A DNA stretch of 64,000 bases. Source: Plectrocnemia conspersa. Lineage: Eukaryota > Arthropoda > Insecta > Trichoptera > Polycentropodidae. A program made the translations under genes and the position numbers. Below the pieces are notes generated by a model. It was not told the DNA's origin. It made no database searches and saw only the letters and a program-made list of their open reading frames with translations. Each line of letters opens with the position of its first letter. Positions within the stretch are counted from its first letter, which is position 1. Location: NCBI GenBank assembly GCA_009617715.1, contig VTFK01000048.1:620001-684000 (forward strand), given 5' to 3'. Below are positions 12,494 to 24,979 of this stretch, piece after piece.

Positions 12494-14939
12494 CTGCAAA
12501 GATAAAATTAAAACATTATAACAAATTTTGCTTGAAAATTATTACAGTATTATCAATTGGGCCCGATACAATAAGGAGTTGGAAAATGTAAAAACTATAT
12601 ATTCATGAGAAAACTTTTATAGTGAGGTTGTTATATTTACAAATTTTTTGTACGTGATTTTACGCGCTATTTTTCTAAGCACTCACTACAATTTAAATAA
12701 CAATATAAAAAGCTACAGCGCGTATTGAATGTTGAAATCAAAGTCACAAAAGAAGCTGTTGTCCATCAACGATTTATCACGGGCAAAATCATCAACCGTA
12801 TAAAAGTAAACGAGGCGTTCATTAAATGTATAATAATTTTCCAGGCTGCAGATACAGAAGGGGTAAATTTCAAAGCGACCCTCACCATGAAGGCAACCGG
12901 CTGGAATATTCATATTTTTTTAATCGGGTATACTTATATATGTTTATATATAAACTGAGCCGGCCCTGGTGAATGCCGGACCCCTCTGAGCTTGATTGTT
13001 TTAAATGAGGTACATATTAATTAATTTTTCAGACCAAAGAGTCATTATATAATTCTATCAATATATATGTATATATATATATTAATAAATACATTTTCAA
13101 GAAGCGAAGTTTATATGTTAATAAATTATTTATGAAAAATATTATTATTTAAGTTGTTTCCTAATAAATGAGAATGCAAAAGATCTCTGAAGTAGAAAAA
13201 TTTAGCAATCAGTTTTACACTTATGCAATAAAAATATAATATAATGTAATAACATACTTAAAAAATATGATATCTGTATTGTTAATAAATATGCAGCAAA
13301 TTTGAAGTAGTCAGTCGCGTGTGTCTTGGCTGTGTGTAAATCCTTAAAATATAATAATAACTCAATGACACGCGTGCCATTGGTTGGCCATGCATGTTAA
13401 GTAAGTAAGAAATAAAATAAAATAAAATATGAAGTGGAGAACGTAAGATAATTGAATTTTTCAGCGTTCCTAATTTTGACTTTTATAACACTTTATGCAT
13501 TATTTATGTGTGAAATATACTATAATAAAAATTCTATATTTATTTTCGAAACGTTCATAATGAATTTTTAATGATAAATTAAATGGACGAATAAAAAATG
13601 TCAAGAGAACGCAAAGAAATAATAAAAAAGATATCAAAACATACCTATAAATGATTACTTTGAAATGAACCCTTTCACTAATAATCAACCGATATTTTTA
13701 GGTACAATTGGTACAATGAAAATTGGCTCGATTGAAATTATAATTTGATCCGAGAGCTTTGAACGAACCAATATAAATCAATATTTTCCTCGGTTTGGTT
13801 CTGAATTCCGCCCCTCGTTAAGCCTTTTGTAAAATATACGAATGTAGGGGTTATTAATATATATAATATTTTGCTTAAAAACGTTTTTAAAGTGGCTCAA
13901 TAGTATTTTCATTGAAAAATGCTGAAAAATCCTTATTCCTGTGAGAGGATTGAATTTAATCGAGCGGTTAAAACTACGGTTAAATTTAATCCCGTAATAT
14001 AAATTGAATGTTTCCATTTCGTATGTCACAATCGTTATCGGATTATGTTGAATATTTATATACAACATATATATGTTTAATATTTTCTAATTAAATTAAT
14101 TTTAATACGGTATTTATTTGAGAATTGCTTACGGCTTGAATGGCGGAAAAAGCATGTAATCAAATAGAATGCTGTGAATTAAAATTCATCTCAATATAGA
14201 ATTTTTTAAAACATTTGTATTTTTTGTGATATCTGCATTTTTAGATATGTTTATTATGGTATTTCTACATTTTGACCGAAATCAAGTCGAAAATATTTTA
14301 CTTATATTTTTTATGATGTCTAAATATAGCTAAATTGTATTTTAAAATTATAAATTAGATTTGGTTTGGTTAATATATATTTTATGCAATAATATATAAA
14401 TAGAATTTATAACGTTTATAAGCTACTGTAATGCAGTAAATATTTTATATTACTAGCGGAAATTGCTAGGAAGTTAAAATAAAACCTACCGCGTATTTTT
14501 TCTCAATTTGCTTCTAAAAATAGTTTTATAAATAAAAATATTTTTATAAAAATTAAATGCGCTGCGAAAATTAAGGCAATGACATAACTATACTTTAAGT
14601 AAATACTTATACCAAATATTGGTTTGGAACAATACATATTTTAAATTTTAAATCGACAATGAAAAAAACAAGGCAATCCAAAATATCTTAAAATCTGCTT
14701 CAGAATAAATTTCTCTAGTTGATAACTGGTGCTCCTTAAGTTGTGCCTAACAATTATATATTAAAAGACTGCAACTGTGTCAGTGTAAAAGAAACAATTA
14801 AAAAGTAAGTGAACAATGTTTAAACAGATTAAAACTCACCCTAATATACTGGCAAGTAATCTGTTAAAAGACAATGTTATAACTAAACGTAAACTTAAGC
14901 GTGTAAATATGTTAAATATGGCAAAAATATGTAAAGTAC
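12494..14939. other. AT-rich DNA, probably receptor intron
   Basis: No exon of the receptor and no other gene was recognised. Open frames at 12713-12958 and 13778-14068 occur without motifs or convincing splice sites. Confidence 0.4.
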
Positions 14940-15058
14940 AAGATTCCATAATTTAAACAATTTCTAAAACTTATTATAATTTTATTATCAATTCCTCCCC
15001 AACTGGATACAGAATGGTTTTGTATTAGGATCGCAGAGTTGTGAGGCGATCGCGCACG
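14940..15058 (+). repeat. Partial copy of the neighbouring fold-back element
   Basis: CCTCCCCAACTGGATACAGA and the following GGTTTTGTATTAGGATCGCAG and GTGAGGCGATCGC match the reverse complement of the right arm at 15402-15462, allowing mismatches. The stretch from 14940 resembles the outer arm with a deletion. It is a single arm in direct orientation just upstream of the full palindrome. Confidence 0.6.
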
Positions 15059-15101
15059 CAATACTAAATAAAAATAAAAATATTTTTAATTTTTTCTCCA
15101 A

Positions 15102-15636
15102 GATTTCACCGAAATGATCAGAACTATTTTTGAAATAAAATTAATGTATAATAAAAACTACAGCAGTTATTGTGTTCTCAAATTTCATTCCACATTAGTG
15201 ACAAAAAATGTTCCATATTTTCTAAAAGTTATTTATCAATATCCATCGACTTATGAAGTCGCAAGATATTGTAGTGCTTATCAGAATTCAAAACCTCTTA
15301 AAGTTATTTTAATAAAATCTAATTAGAAATATTCCTCCCCATCTGCGTCGCCCACTAAATGGTTCTGTGTTAGAAGTGCAGTGGTGAGGCGACCGCCTCA
15401 CGCTATGCGCTCCGAATACAGAACCATTCTGTATACAGCGGCGGATGGGGAGGATATTTTTAATCAAATTTATTAAAATAAGAGGATTTTGAATACTTTT
15501 CTTAACCATTGAACTGATAAGCACTACAATGTCTAGCGACGAAAAAAATAAATTTGAATATGTTTGAATTATGGGACATTTTTTTGAAAACACGATAACT
15601 TGTTCTAAAAATAGTCATCATCGTTTCGGTGAAATC
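15102..15636. mobile_element. Fold-back element: imperfect palindrome of about 535 bp
   Basis: The left arm, starting GATTTCACCGAAATGATCAG at 15102, runs as the imperfect reverse complement of the right arm, which ends at 15636 with TTTCGGTGAAATC. Shared blocks include ATTGTAGTGCTTATCAG, CCTCCCCATC(T/C)GC and GGTTCTGT. The symmetry centre is GTGAGGCG-AC-CGCCTCAC at 15384-15401. The arms are unequal because of indels. Open frames at 15114-15326 and 15309-15593 are simply the arms read through and are not genes. It resembles a fold-back or long-TIR MITE. No transposase is inside. Confidence 0.8.
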
Positions 15637-15659
15637 ATAAAGAAAAAAAATAAAGAAAT

Positions 15660-17760
15660 CTAGTACTAACTAATCTTTAATAAATAGAGATACGAATATA
15701 ATGTAACTTAATTAAACATACTATAATTTAATGTGAATTATTTAAACTACGTTTCCAGTGGAAGACTACCTACATGTTATTTTTTTGTTATATGCTGAGA
15801 AAAAATAGAAAAAAGATACTATAAGAATTTATTATTTACTATGCAAATAGACTGTATTTTATTAATAAAAAAACAATTAAATTGTGTAAAAAATATGTAT
15901 TTATACATAGTTTTTGTTGAGAGTTTATGTTAGTAATTTACTTATCATATATTGTTGTCTAAACTTAAAACTATTAGAAACGTTACTTGTATATGTATAT
16001 TAAAAATAGTTATTTTTATTCTGCTTGTAAATCATATTATACATACATATGCAAATTAAATATTAAACATATTTAGACAAAGTATAAGATGAGAAAAACT
16101 TTGCTCTAGTAATATTGTTCATGTGAAAGTTTCAAAGTTCCTTTAAGACTTTAAATATTAAATATGCAAAATCAAATTCGCGAACAAAATTAAATTATAC
16201 GTTACTAGCTGTGTCATCCAGCTTCACTCTATGTCAAACTAAAATTCATAATAATAATAAAAAAACAGTTGATGTATTATTGGCACGTACGTTCTTAAAT
16301 AAATACTTAAAATAATCATAGTTATTAATGTATGTATAAATATAAAAAAATACTTAGTTGTAATTAAGTTTATTGAAAAAATGTAAATAACCGTATTTTT
16401 TTTAAAACATATTGAAAAATAATATACAATTTTGTTTAAAAATTTTAAAATCTCAAATATTTGAACATGTATTCTAATTACTATACCCATATTTAAAGAT
16501 TTAATCAAATATTTTTTATTTGATTGCCCTAAATCTCATAACCATTAATCCACTGGAAGTATACCGAGTGGTTTATTTGAACAAATAATTAGATTATCAC
16601 TTTTATAATGATAAAAGTAAATAGATGTGAGTCTAAATTGCAAACTGTTGATGTTTCGAAGGGTAAGGGGATATTTTTGTTACAATTTAATGTAGACGAG
16701 CGGAAAAAAATTCATTAAGATTTTCCAGTTAACCCTTATTGATATAGCGAGTTGTCTGATTTAATTAATTCTCGGAAAACCAGCAGCCGCATTTAGACTT
16801 TTCCAAATGATATAAATCTCTTTTCGGTTGGGTTGTTTGTATTATGTTGGCTTATGAGCAAAGTTGATAATTTTGACGGCGTATAATCAAATTTTTATTA
16901 AAAAATATACAAAAAAAATCTAAAAGACTCCAAATCCATCTAGATGCTTATTTAAGCAACTTTACGTATTATATTTTATATTATAACAGTTTTTATAATT
17001 TTAATAATTTATAGGATTATGCAGAAACAATATTATTTCTGCGTTGTGAAAGATTTTTTTCATTTAAAAGATCAAAAATTATAATCTTCATATTAATATC
17101 TAAGAATTTTTGTAAAAATATCCATCTAGGGCCTGAGGTATAGTTTATTAAGTAACATTATATAGTTATAATATGTTTATAAAATAAAGAAAATAAATTT
17201 AAAAATCTAGTTTTAAATTCGTAATAAAAAAAATTTATTCACTATTTTCAACGGAAGAACGTTATTTGAAAATGTCGTAAATTTGGCACATATAAATTAG
17301 ATTTAAATAATATTTTTCATATAAATAAAGTTGAAATCATCGACATTATACTTTAAGTAGGTCAAGAGGTCAACAACAACAACAAAGTGACCTTCGTGTC
17401 ACTCTCGCATTAAAATAAACAAACAACTTGCATTAAAATAATTCGAATTAGAGATAAATATTTTAAAAATAGACAAAGAGGTGAATTTCATTTGTTATTT
17501 TTATTGAAGCATAATCTTGAATTGTCTGGATGCATCTAAAAATATTAAAAAAAAAACACACCAGTAGCTATGCGACCGCGGACGTAAACGGTCGAATAAA
17601 TTGTTTTGTTACATTTTTCTCGAATAAGTATTCTCGTTCATTTTTTTTTATAATAATATCCGTTTCGATGTTTTTAATTATAAAGTGATAGTGTAATTCA
17701 GTGTATGTGTTAGAATTAAGCAGTGTATAATTCAAATTAGTGTTGTTACTATGCAAGGCA
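15660..17760. other. AT-rich non-coding stretch
   Basis: There are only low-complexity frames (for example 16239-16508 minus) and A/T runs. No gene or named element is seen. Confidence 0.5.
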
Positions 17761-17785
17761 CCGTTGCACCAGTGTTTTTCCACAG

Positions 17786-17871
17786 CGTGCAACCGATGCG
17801 ACGCTGATTGACGCTGAAAGCGCGAGGTCCGCGAGGATATTTACAATTCTAGGCATCATGCTGTTGACAAG
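17786..17871 (+). other. Possible small exon of unknown gene
   Basis: An 86-base GC-richer block lies between GTTTTTCCACAG (acceptor-like) and GTAATGT (donor-like). One frame is open throughout, reading RATDATLIDAESARSARIFT and onward. The minus strand is also open across 17749-17940, so coding direction is uncertain. No family is recognised. It could be a conserved non-coding block that happens to carry splice-like ends. Confidence 0.25.
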
Positions 17872-18546
17872 GTAATGTCTTTCAATTTTCTGTGTAGCTC
17901 TTTGTGCTAGTAACTCGACATCGTATTCCAAGCGTTGCACTCAAAACTTGAAATGCATTTATTGGCTTTGTGTTGGAGCTAATTTTGCCAATTTCAATTT
18001 ATTAATGGTAAAAAATGTTCCGGTAAACACATTTTAGTAATATTCAATTTTCCACTCATGCAAATAACTCAATTATCTTTAATTTACGAGTGTTAGCTTA
18101 TTGTAAAATTTTACATCGGAACATGGCCGGATCGAGTGGCGTTAAGACCGCAAAACGCGTTGACAGTTTTAGGGTGTAAATTATTGCTTTTAAATGATTT
18201 TTTCCTTCAAAGGGTATCTATATTTTTATGATATGGGATGAAACGCGATTATATGCTCTAATTGTGCATAATTCCTACTTAATATTGTGTGTCTGTAAAT
18301 TTAGTATGACGGAAAAAAGAGCTCGCTATTTCGCTCGCATTATTAAAATCAGTGATTGACAACTATCGACATTTTTAGCGGCAACTTAAATAATAATATT
18401 AGTCTTTTCAAGCTAGTAAATTACTAAGTTATTTAAAACAGAATTAGTAATCTACGTTTTAATTATTTATAAATACATATGTAGATTTATTTTTAGAAAT
18501 CATCCATATAATTACGAATGACTGTATAATAATGGATGTTTTATGA

Positions 18547-18723
18547 AGTGACGATGAATTCGATATTAATAGTAGTAGATACTGTGACATTAATAGTAGT
18601 AGGAATGATACCTAACCACTTAAAAGAAGATGGGTTATGCCAATATTTGATGCAAATAATGAATACGAATCTTATTATAATCTTAAATAATATGACAATG
18701 AATTGGTATGGTGCGTCAAGTAA
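18547..18723 (+). pseudogene. Possible PIF/Harbinger-type transposase N-terminal remnant
   Basis: In the frame from AGT at 18547 the conceptual product begins SDDEFDINSS, has a stop, then reads PLKRRWVMPIFDANNEYESY, another stop and YDNELVW before TAA at 18721. KRRWVxPIF...E.Y..L is reminiscent of the K/RRWWVRPI block ahead of the DDE domain in insect Harbinger elements. Two in-frame stops show it is dead. No DDE domain follows. The assignment is a resemblance only. Confidence 0.35.
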
Positions 18724-19028
18724 ATATTGTTAAGCTAATATAATACTCTGCACCAAGAGACCCGAAACTATAGAATAATGTATCGATTTATAAAAAATCT
18801 AATCAATTTACTAAGAAATATTAGCATAATAGTTTATCATTATTATTTGTAAGCTAGTAAAAATATTGTTTCTAAAACAAGTTTATATATGGTCTCCATT
18901 TAAAATTGTAAATTCTACCAATTTTTTGATATAATTTTCATTTTAATTTTTAATTTGATTTATTTTATACACTTTCTGGATTGATAGTGCAGTAAGGGCA
19001 TTTAGTAAATCATAGGAAATCAAATTTC

Positions 19029-19467
19029 TCATATGTATTTAATGCGATTCAACGACCTGAACGAACGTTCAACATCAGCTTTAGACACGTTCATGCTAAG
19101 ACTATTTTTACTAATTTTAAATCTTGTACAAGTTTCAAGTTTTAAAATAATCTTTTAATGTAATCATTTTTATGATCAATTTAATTATTTTTTAAAAACA
19201 GTTTTATTAAATTCCTAAATATTTTTGTATGTCCAAATATGGTTTTAATTTCAAATATCATTAGGGAATAACAGTATTTTCATATTTCCAAGGTATCGGG
19301 TTTTGTAATAAGAAATTACATTCTTTGTCTTCCACTAAAATTAATATATAATTGTCAATTGGAGTTTGGTAAGTCTTTTTAAGAGATTTGATCTTTTCAT
19401 TGAGCAATGTTTCAAAATGTTGTAGTGCTTCTTCAGCTGTTGTGTTAGTGTACTTATTTAATTGCAA
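19029..19467 (-). pseudogene. hAT transposase C-terminal remnant
   Basis: The minus-strand frame ending at the stop 19029-19031 reads SLSMNVSKADVERSFRSLNR then IKYI. This fits the hAT dimerisation-domain signature (S.A.VER.FS.LKRIK). Just upstream on the same strand, 19261-19467 encodes TTAEEALQHFETLLNEKIK and further charged residues with protein-like composition, possibly an earlier part of the same transposase. The gap between the two pieces is AT-rich with frame changes. It is a decayed copy, and no terminal repeats were found. Confidence 0.5.
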
Positions 19468-19673
19468 AACATTTTATTATTCGATTTTAGTGATTATTTT
19501 TATTATTTTTCTTAAAAACCACAAGATTTTATGTCTATTTTTATCATCCAATGCATTGGTTAATCATTTTAATCGTCATTACGCTCTAGAACATTAAATA
19601 CTAATTTTACCGCCTTTGTAAATATCTCACAATTTACATATATTTTGTATACCTTATTCTTAAAATATTTTTG

Positions 19674-19812
19674 CGCTCTTATGTCGTGCTCTCGTTTGTC
19701 AAACGCTCATATGACGCACGCTATTTTGTTACAGCGCTACTTTGGTAAACGCTCTTATGACGTAACGCATATAATGTAGCGCTCTTTTGACGCACGCCCA
19801 TTTTGTACCAAG
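19674..19812. repeat. Degenerate ~30-bp tandem array (minisatellite)
   Basis: Units begin with CGCTC or CGCTA at 19674, 19704, 19735, 19750 and 19780. The consensus is roughly CGCTCTTATGACGCACGCTA then TTTTGT. Spacing is 30-31 bases except for one half-unit of 15 bases at 19735. It is GC-richer than its surroundings. Confidence 0.75.
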
Positions 19813-20124
19813 TACAAAAATATTATCATTGTAAAAATACGAAGGCCCATTAAAATTTATAATTAATTTATTACAATATATAATTAGAATAACGAGATTA
19901 AAGCAAATTTACTGCGAAATATCTACCAATACTCAATAAGCTTCATATTCTTAGTAACAGGTGATCATACCATGAACATATATCTATTTTATTATTTTTA
20001 TCACTGTAGGTCATACATTTTTATGTGTTTATGAACATATATTTTTCATTTAAAATATCCTGATTACAACTACAAATTACACCTTCACATAGCTATTAAT
20101 ACTTCAATCAATAGTCAGTTACTT

Positions 20125-20235
20125 ATACCAGCACAGTATACAAGTTGTATAAGTCGCTGACTATGACCTAAAATATGGGTTCGAATTCCAATTCGTGTCT
20201 AGGAGATTAGAATTAGTGATTACTATATTATTATA
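20125..20235 (+). repeat. tRNA-derived SINE-like copy
   Basis: GGGTTCGAATTCC is a near-consensus pol III B box, and GATTAGAATTAGTGATTACT follows, as in the copy at 11690. The 5' half is too diverged to fold as a tRNA. Confidence 0.5.
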
Positions 20236-23200
20236 GTTCCGATCGATCATCACAGATTAGGTTTACCGAGATTTTCCTAATTTCACGGAAAAATATCGTG
20301 ATGATTAATTAAAATCGAGCTAGGTCATACATATTAGGTATTGAAAATAATTAATAATGAGCTACTTCAGCTCATAAAAAATATCATATATGTATTAAAA
20401 AAAAATAACTAGCAGTTTTAAATGTATGTGTATTATTATTGCTACAAAAAATATTTGTAAGGATAATATCTAAAATTGATAATTACAGCAAGTATCTATC
20501 TTATTTGGTTAACCTATTCAAATTGTAATTAACTTTCGTTATTTAAACAGTAAACTTGATCTTCGCCTAAATAAATTTATTCACTATGATAGTGAAAGAC
20601 ACTCACATTCTAAATGGTCCGTTCGGTGAAAATGAGCTACACAAGGTCCTTTTAAGAAAATGTTAAGGCTGGACTAAGCAATAAATACACGCTAATGGGT
20701 ATAGCGTTACAAAACGAATTCTATTTCTTAATAACCTGTTTGATTTTAATTAGAGTACATAGTTAAAATTGCTTTTCACCAAACTTTGTATAAAATATAA
20801 ATCTGAACTTTCGTTTCGGATTAGGCGGACAATATGAACGCATGAAAGACACAAATCTCCGTATATTGAATCGTAAGAAGCATATTTTCTCTGTCCGTGT
20901 ATTCGCAAAAAACACGTGTACACGTAAAACGAAAGTATTGCTTAGAATACGTTTTCGTTGTATGAAAAACAATCCTTTGTCTAAAAATCAGAAATTGCAA
21001 ACATTTCGCAACTATTGAATCATTGGATTAAATACATATAGTATATTTATATTGCGTTAATGTCTCGATATATTTCGCCAAAATATTTTTAGAGATTTTT
21101 ATTTTTATTTATATGTACATTTTTTTACATCGCACAGATAGAGTTTTATAATTCGCACTTTCACTTATTATTTGTATTTTTTTGTCAAGAACATTTAAAC
21201 TTATATTAACGCGATTTATTCTCCCCTCCCCTATTATAAGCGGGAATAGGAAATGTTTACACAAGGTGGATGTTAACTAAAGATTGCGCATTAATCTTAG
21301 CTTATAAACTGTAGTTACTCACAGATTATTATAATTATTAATCGCAGTTTTGATTTGATAAATAAGGTGTTTTATTACCAGCTCTAATTGGTGAATATAA
21401 AAAATATACACGTTCATAAAAATATATATTGTTAAAAATAATTTTAAAATAATTGAAGGCGAAAAGAGTGTATATGCCCCACAATATTCACTAACAAAAT
21501 ATAAAATATTACCTCGAATTTGAATATATCCGCATTGTTTGTGAAACAGGCTTTTGTCTGATAGTCAGGGATAGCAAACGTGTTCTAGATAGCTTTCTAT
21601 TCGATCCAAAAGAATAAACATAGTATTGTACGTAAGCACACGAAACCATGTAGAAAATTCTAAAAAAGTAACTTTGGGTACTTAGAAAATATTTTGTATA
21701 CAAGACTTATGCTTTTTTACTTAAATGTTATTTCACTATATTTTTTACAGGAATAAGTCAGTACAATAAAACACGGGTAATTCAGTTCAAATATAAAAAA
21801 AAACATTGCACGGCATGTGTCGTGAGCCGATGAATTATTGTAATAAAGTAGTAAATTTTGTTTTGAACATTTTTCACGTACTAATACATAATAAATAAAG
21901 AATCACTTATTTGACTAATTGATTGGCTCTAAATATAACAGTTACGTGTTTACAAAGTCTTAGAAATTTTACTTTGCCGCTTAATTTTGTTTACTAGATT
22001 GCAAATAATTGGTAATTTCAGACCGATTAATAATGCAGTTAACCTCAAGGGAAAATATTTTATTTTTATGGAAGGAGTATAGTAACATCTACCAAATCTA
22101 ATGAAAAAAATAGCTATGTGGCACTTTTAAAGATATATAATAAGGTGAAAATTGGATTTAAAAACTATTAGGAATAAATAAACCTAGGTATCTCAATTTA
22201 TTCTCACGACAAAAATCATTTAAAGACCAAAAAAAGAAAGATGATTATTACAGTATTTTTGGATCGTAAAGGTTTGATTCTTATCATGAGTATCTAATAA
22301 AAAAGCTACACCATATATACTTTTAATCTACTTTCTGGACTTCTACGACAAAATTTAATCTAGGAGCAATAGGGATAAATATATTTTTAATAAAAATTAT
22401 CACCATGTCTATTTTATTTGTTTGGTTTAGAAGCACATAATATACATCAAAATAAAGAAAACGACAACAAGAAAAATGTTTTTCAAAAAAAATTCACAAA
22501 ATTCCTTTGACATGGGTACAAAAATAAAATCGTGTGATGTTAAAAAAAGCTGTATTTTTTTACGTGATCCCTTTGATGGAGATGACATTAAAAAATCTGG
22601 TATTAATTATTAAGAAATGGGATTCCTAGAACTAAAGCTTATGCTACACATGATTTTAAGAACTTTCACGCAGCCTTTGTATTAAAATTTATTTATAAGA
22701 AATAAATATGCAACTTAAGCGGTTTGAATCTATGATCTAGAAATTTACCGCCTTGCTGGTTTGGTTGTAGGTGTGAGTATATTTATTTTTCTGTTTACCC
22801 AAGGGCCTTTAAATATATCGTTCGTTAAACGTGGGATACAGTTTGCACGTGTATATGTGGATACAGAACCGTAGCACGTTCTGCGTGCAAAGTGTTACTG
22901 CCTGAGGACAGGGTCGTATTTTTATTCCCATCCAGTAGTGATGCTTTTGGATTTTGTTTATGATAATGTTAAAGAGCACTCTTAAATAGCACACACCCAC
23001 TCGCAGTAGCCCGAGGGCGCAAAATGAGTGGGAATTCAATATCAAATACCGTATTCCTGGGTGTACATTATTTATAATTGCCTTATACAATTACCCTTAA
23101 ATACGCTATCTCAGAAATTATAATAACGCACCTTCTCAGAATTTTTAACAACATACACCGTGGGCGAGCATCTTAAACAACCAAAATTGGTAATGTTAAA

Positions 23201-24849
23201 GGTTGTTGAGAGAATAATTAATTATATATTAACGCGACTATGTTAAAGTATGTTTTCTCGCACACGTACATATTTATGTGTTGTCGATATAAAATTAATT
23301 TATACGAGGGGATCGATTACGACCTACGAATTTCATGGATGGAACAATTAGCCAAATTGCTTCTGTGGCGGATTTGCCAAACGATCGGTTTTGCCTCGAA
23401 TTTTCGTCGATAGCAATTATACGTATGATTAATTAGTGCCATTAATAATTCACTATTATAAATATGCAAAAGGTATGTTGTATAAATAAATTAATTGCTC
23501 TATTTTATAATGAGAACCATACCTGGTAAAACATAAAAGTAATATAATCAACCTAACCGCGATAATATACTGAGGTAATATATGTATAACATATTCGTTA
23601 ACTTAACTTGTATAGAATTATATATAGATAAATATATACACACTAGAAATTATTTTCAGAAATTTTTAATTAAAGAGATCGATGTTACTGTGAACCTTGT
23701 ATAATCTTTAACAAATAGTACAAGCGACTTCTCATTTATTTGTATGTAAAAATAAATATTAACCATTTAAATTTCTCACGAAATTCTGCAAGGTTTGCTT
23801 CAATGCAAATCTTTAAAGTCGCGTCGGCGTGTATACATGGAAAAGCACTTCTTAAGCTGCCGATAGAGATTTTATATAACAAGTGGGTTCCTAAAGAACC
23901 TCGTTCGTTGTGTCCCAAGTATTGTTAAGTGGGTTTGAGAATAGTATATATTTTAATATGACATCACATTAAAGATTAAATGCTATCTCTATTATTAACT
24001 AGCTAAAAATATACACTTTAAATTTAACAGTCGAGTATTATGTTAAATTCTAAGCATAACTTGTAATAAACTGGGTTTAACTAAACTAAATCTCAACTTT
24101 ACAATAAAAAATCTTAAGCCTAATCTAACATAGATACTATTTGTTATAAAGGTATTATAGCACTATCACTCATAAATAATTTTTTAATTATTCTTTTCTA
24201 GCTAAATAAATTCATTAAAATTATTATGTTATTAAACAATTACATTTACAAAAGATTTAAATCAATATTATTGGGTTACATCAAAGCAAGAAAATATTAT
24301 TTTTGGTATTAAAATAATTATTTCTTGAAATATACACATTGCTAATTATAAATTAAAAATGCTATTAAAATAAGTATTTGCTATTTATATTACTATTTAA
24401 TAAAATAATAAATGCTTATATTAATAATAGTATTTACTCTCAAAAAATCCGAAAACGCATCATATTTAATGCAAAATATGTTTATAAATATAAAATGCCT
24501 AAAACATTTTCGCACAACATTTATTTTTAAACAATAAAATTTTTTCCCCCTTCTCCGTCGCCTTTTATGGCTCTTCCATCGTCCACCAAGTTTCCTTAGA
24601 GTCAGTATTGCCCATTGATTGGCGATATTGCTTACTTTGACGACCTATGGTTTAACAGGTCATCGAAGGGCTTCACCAATCTATCCTTGTTTTTTTAGTA
24701 ACGATGATTTATTATTTATTTTTACACGTAGAGCTTCTTAGCCTAAACTCACTTCGAAGGTTCTTAACTTTATTGAAAATAATATACTGTTATTGATTTC
24801 TTTGAGCTGTTCAATCTGGTTCAGTATACGCCTTTAGAAAGCGACATTT
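20236..24849. other. Non-coding stretch without recognised genes
   Basis: It is mostly AT-rich. Slightly less AT-rich patches near 22800-23080, 23280-23420 and 23760-23930 carry short frames on both strands, but none has a recognisable motif or convincing splice sites. The stretch 24541-24640 (CCCCCTTCTCCGTCGCC) faintly recalls the fold-back core near 15334; this is unproven. Confidence 0.4.
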
Positions 24850-24975
24850 TCTTGATGGGCATTGTCCAAGTTCGTTATTGTGTGGTCTCAATCCTTCACG
24901 CTATTGTCATGTTTCCTTGTTGATGGATGATCATTTTGGTCACAGTGAATTAACATTTTAAGAATAAGACCCTAC
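24850..24975 (+). repeat. Dispersed repeat family B, copy 1
   Basis: GGGCATTGTCCAA, then TCCTTGTTGATGGATGATCA and GGTCACAGTGAATTAAC with TTTTAAGAATAAGA, are shared in order with 36296-36560. The later blocks also match 38660-38965. The family is unidentified, with no open frame in common. Confidence 0.6.
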
Positions 24976-24979
24976 ACTA

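Noticed and set aside
15114..15593. Two open frames on opposite strands
   Set aside because: They are the two arms of the fold-back element read through; the proteins are mirror artefacts of the inverted repeat.
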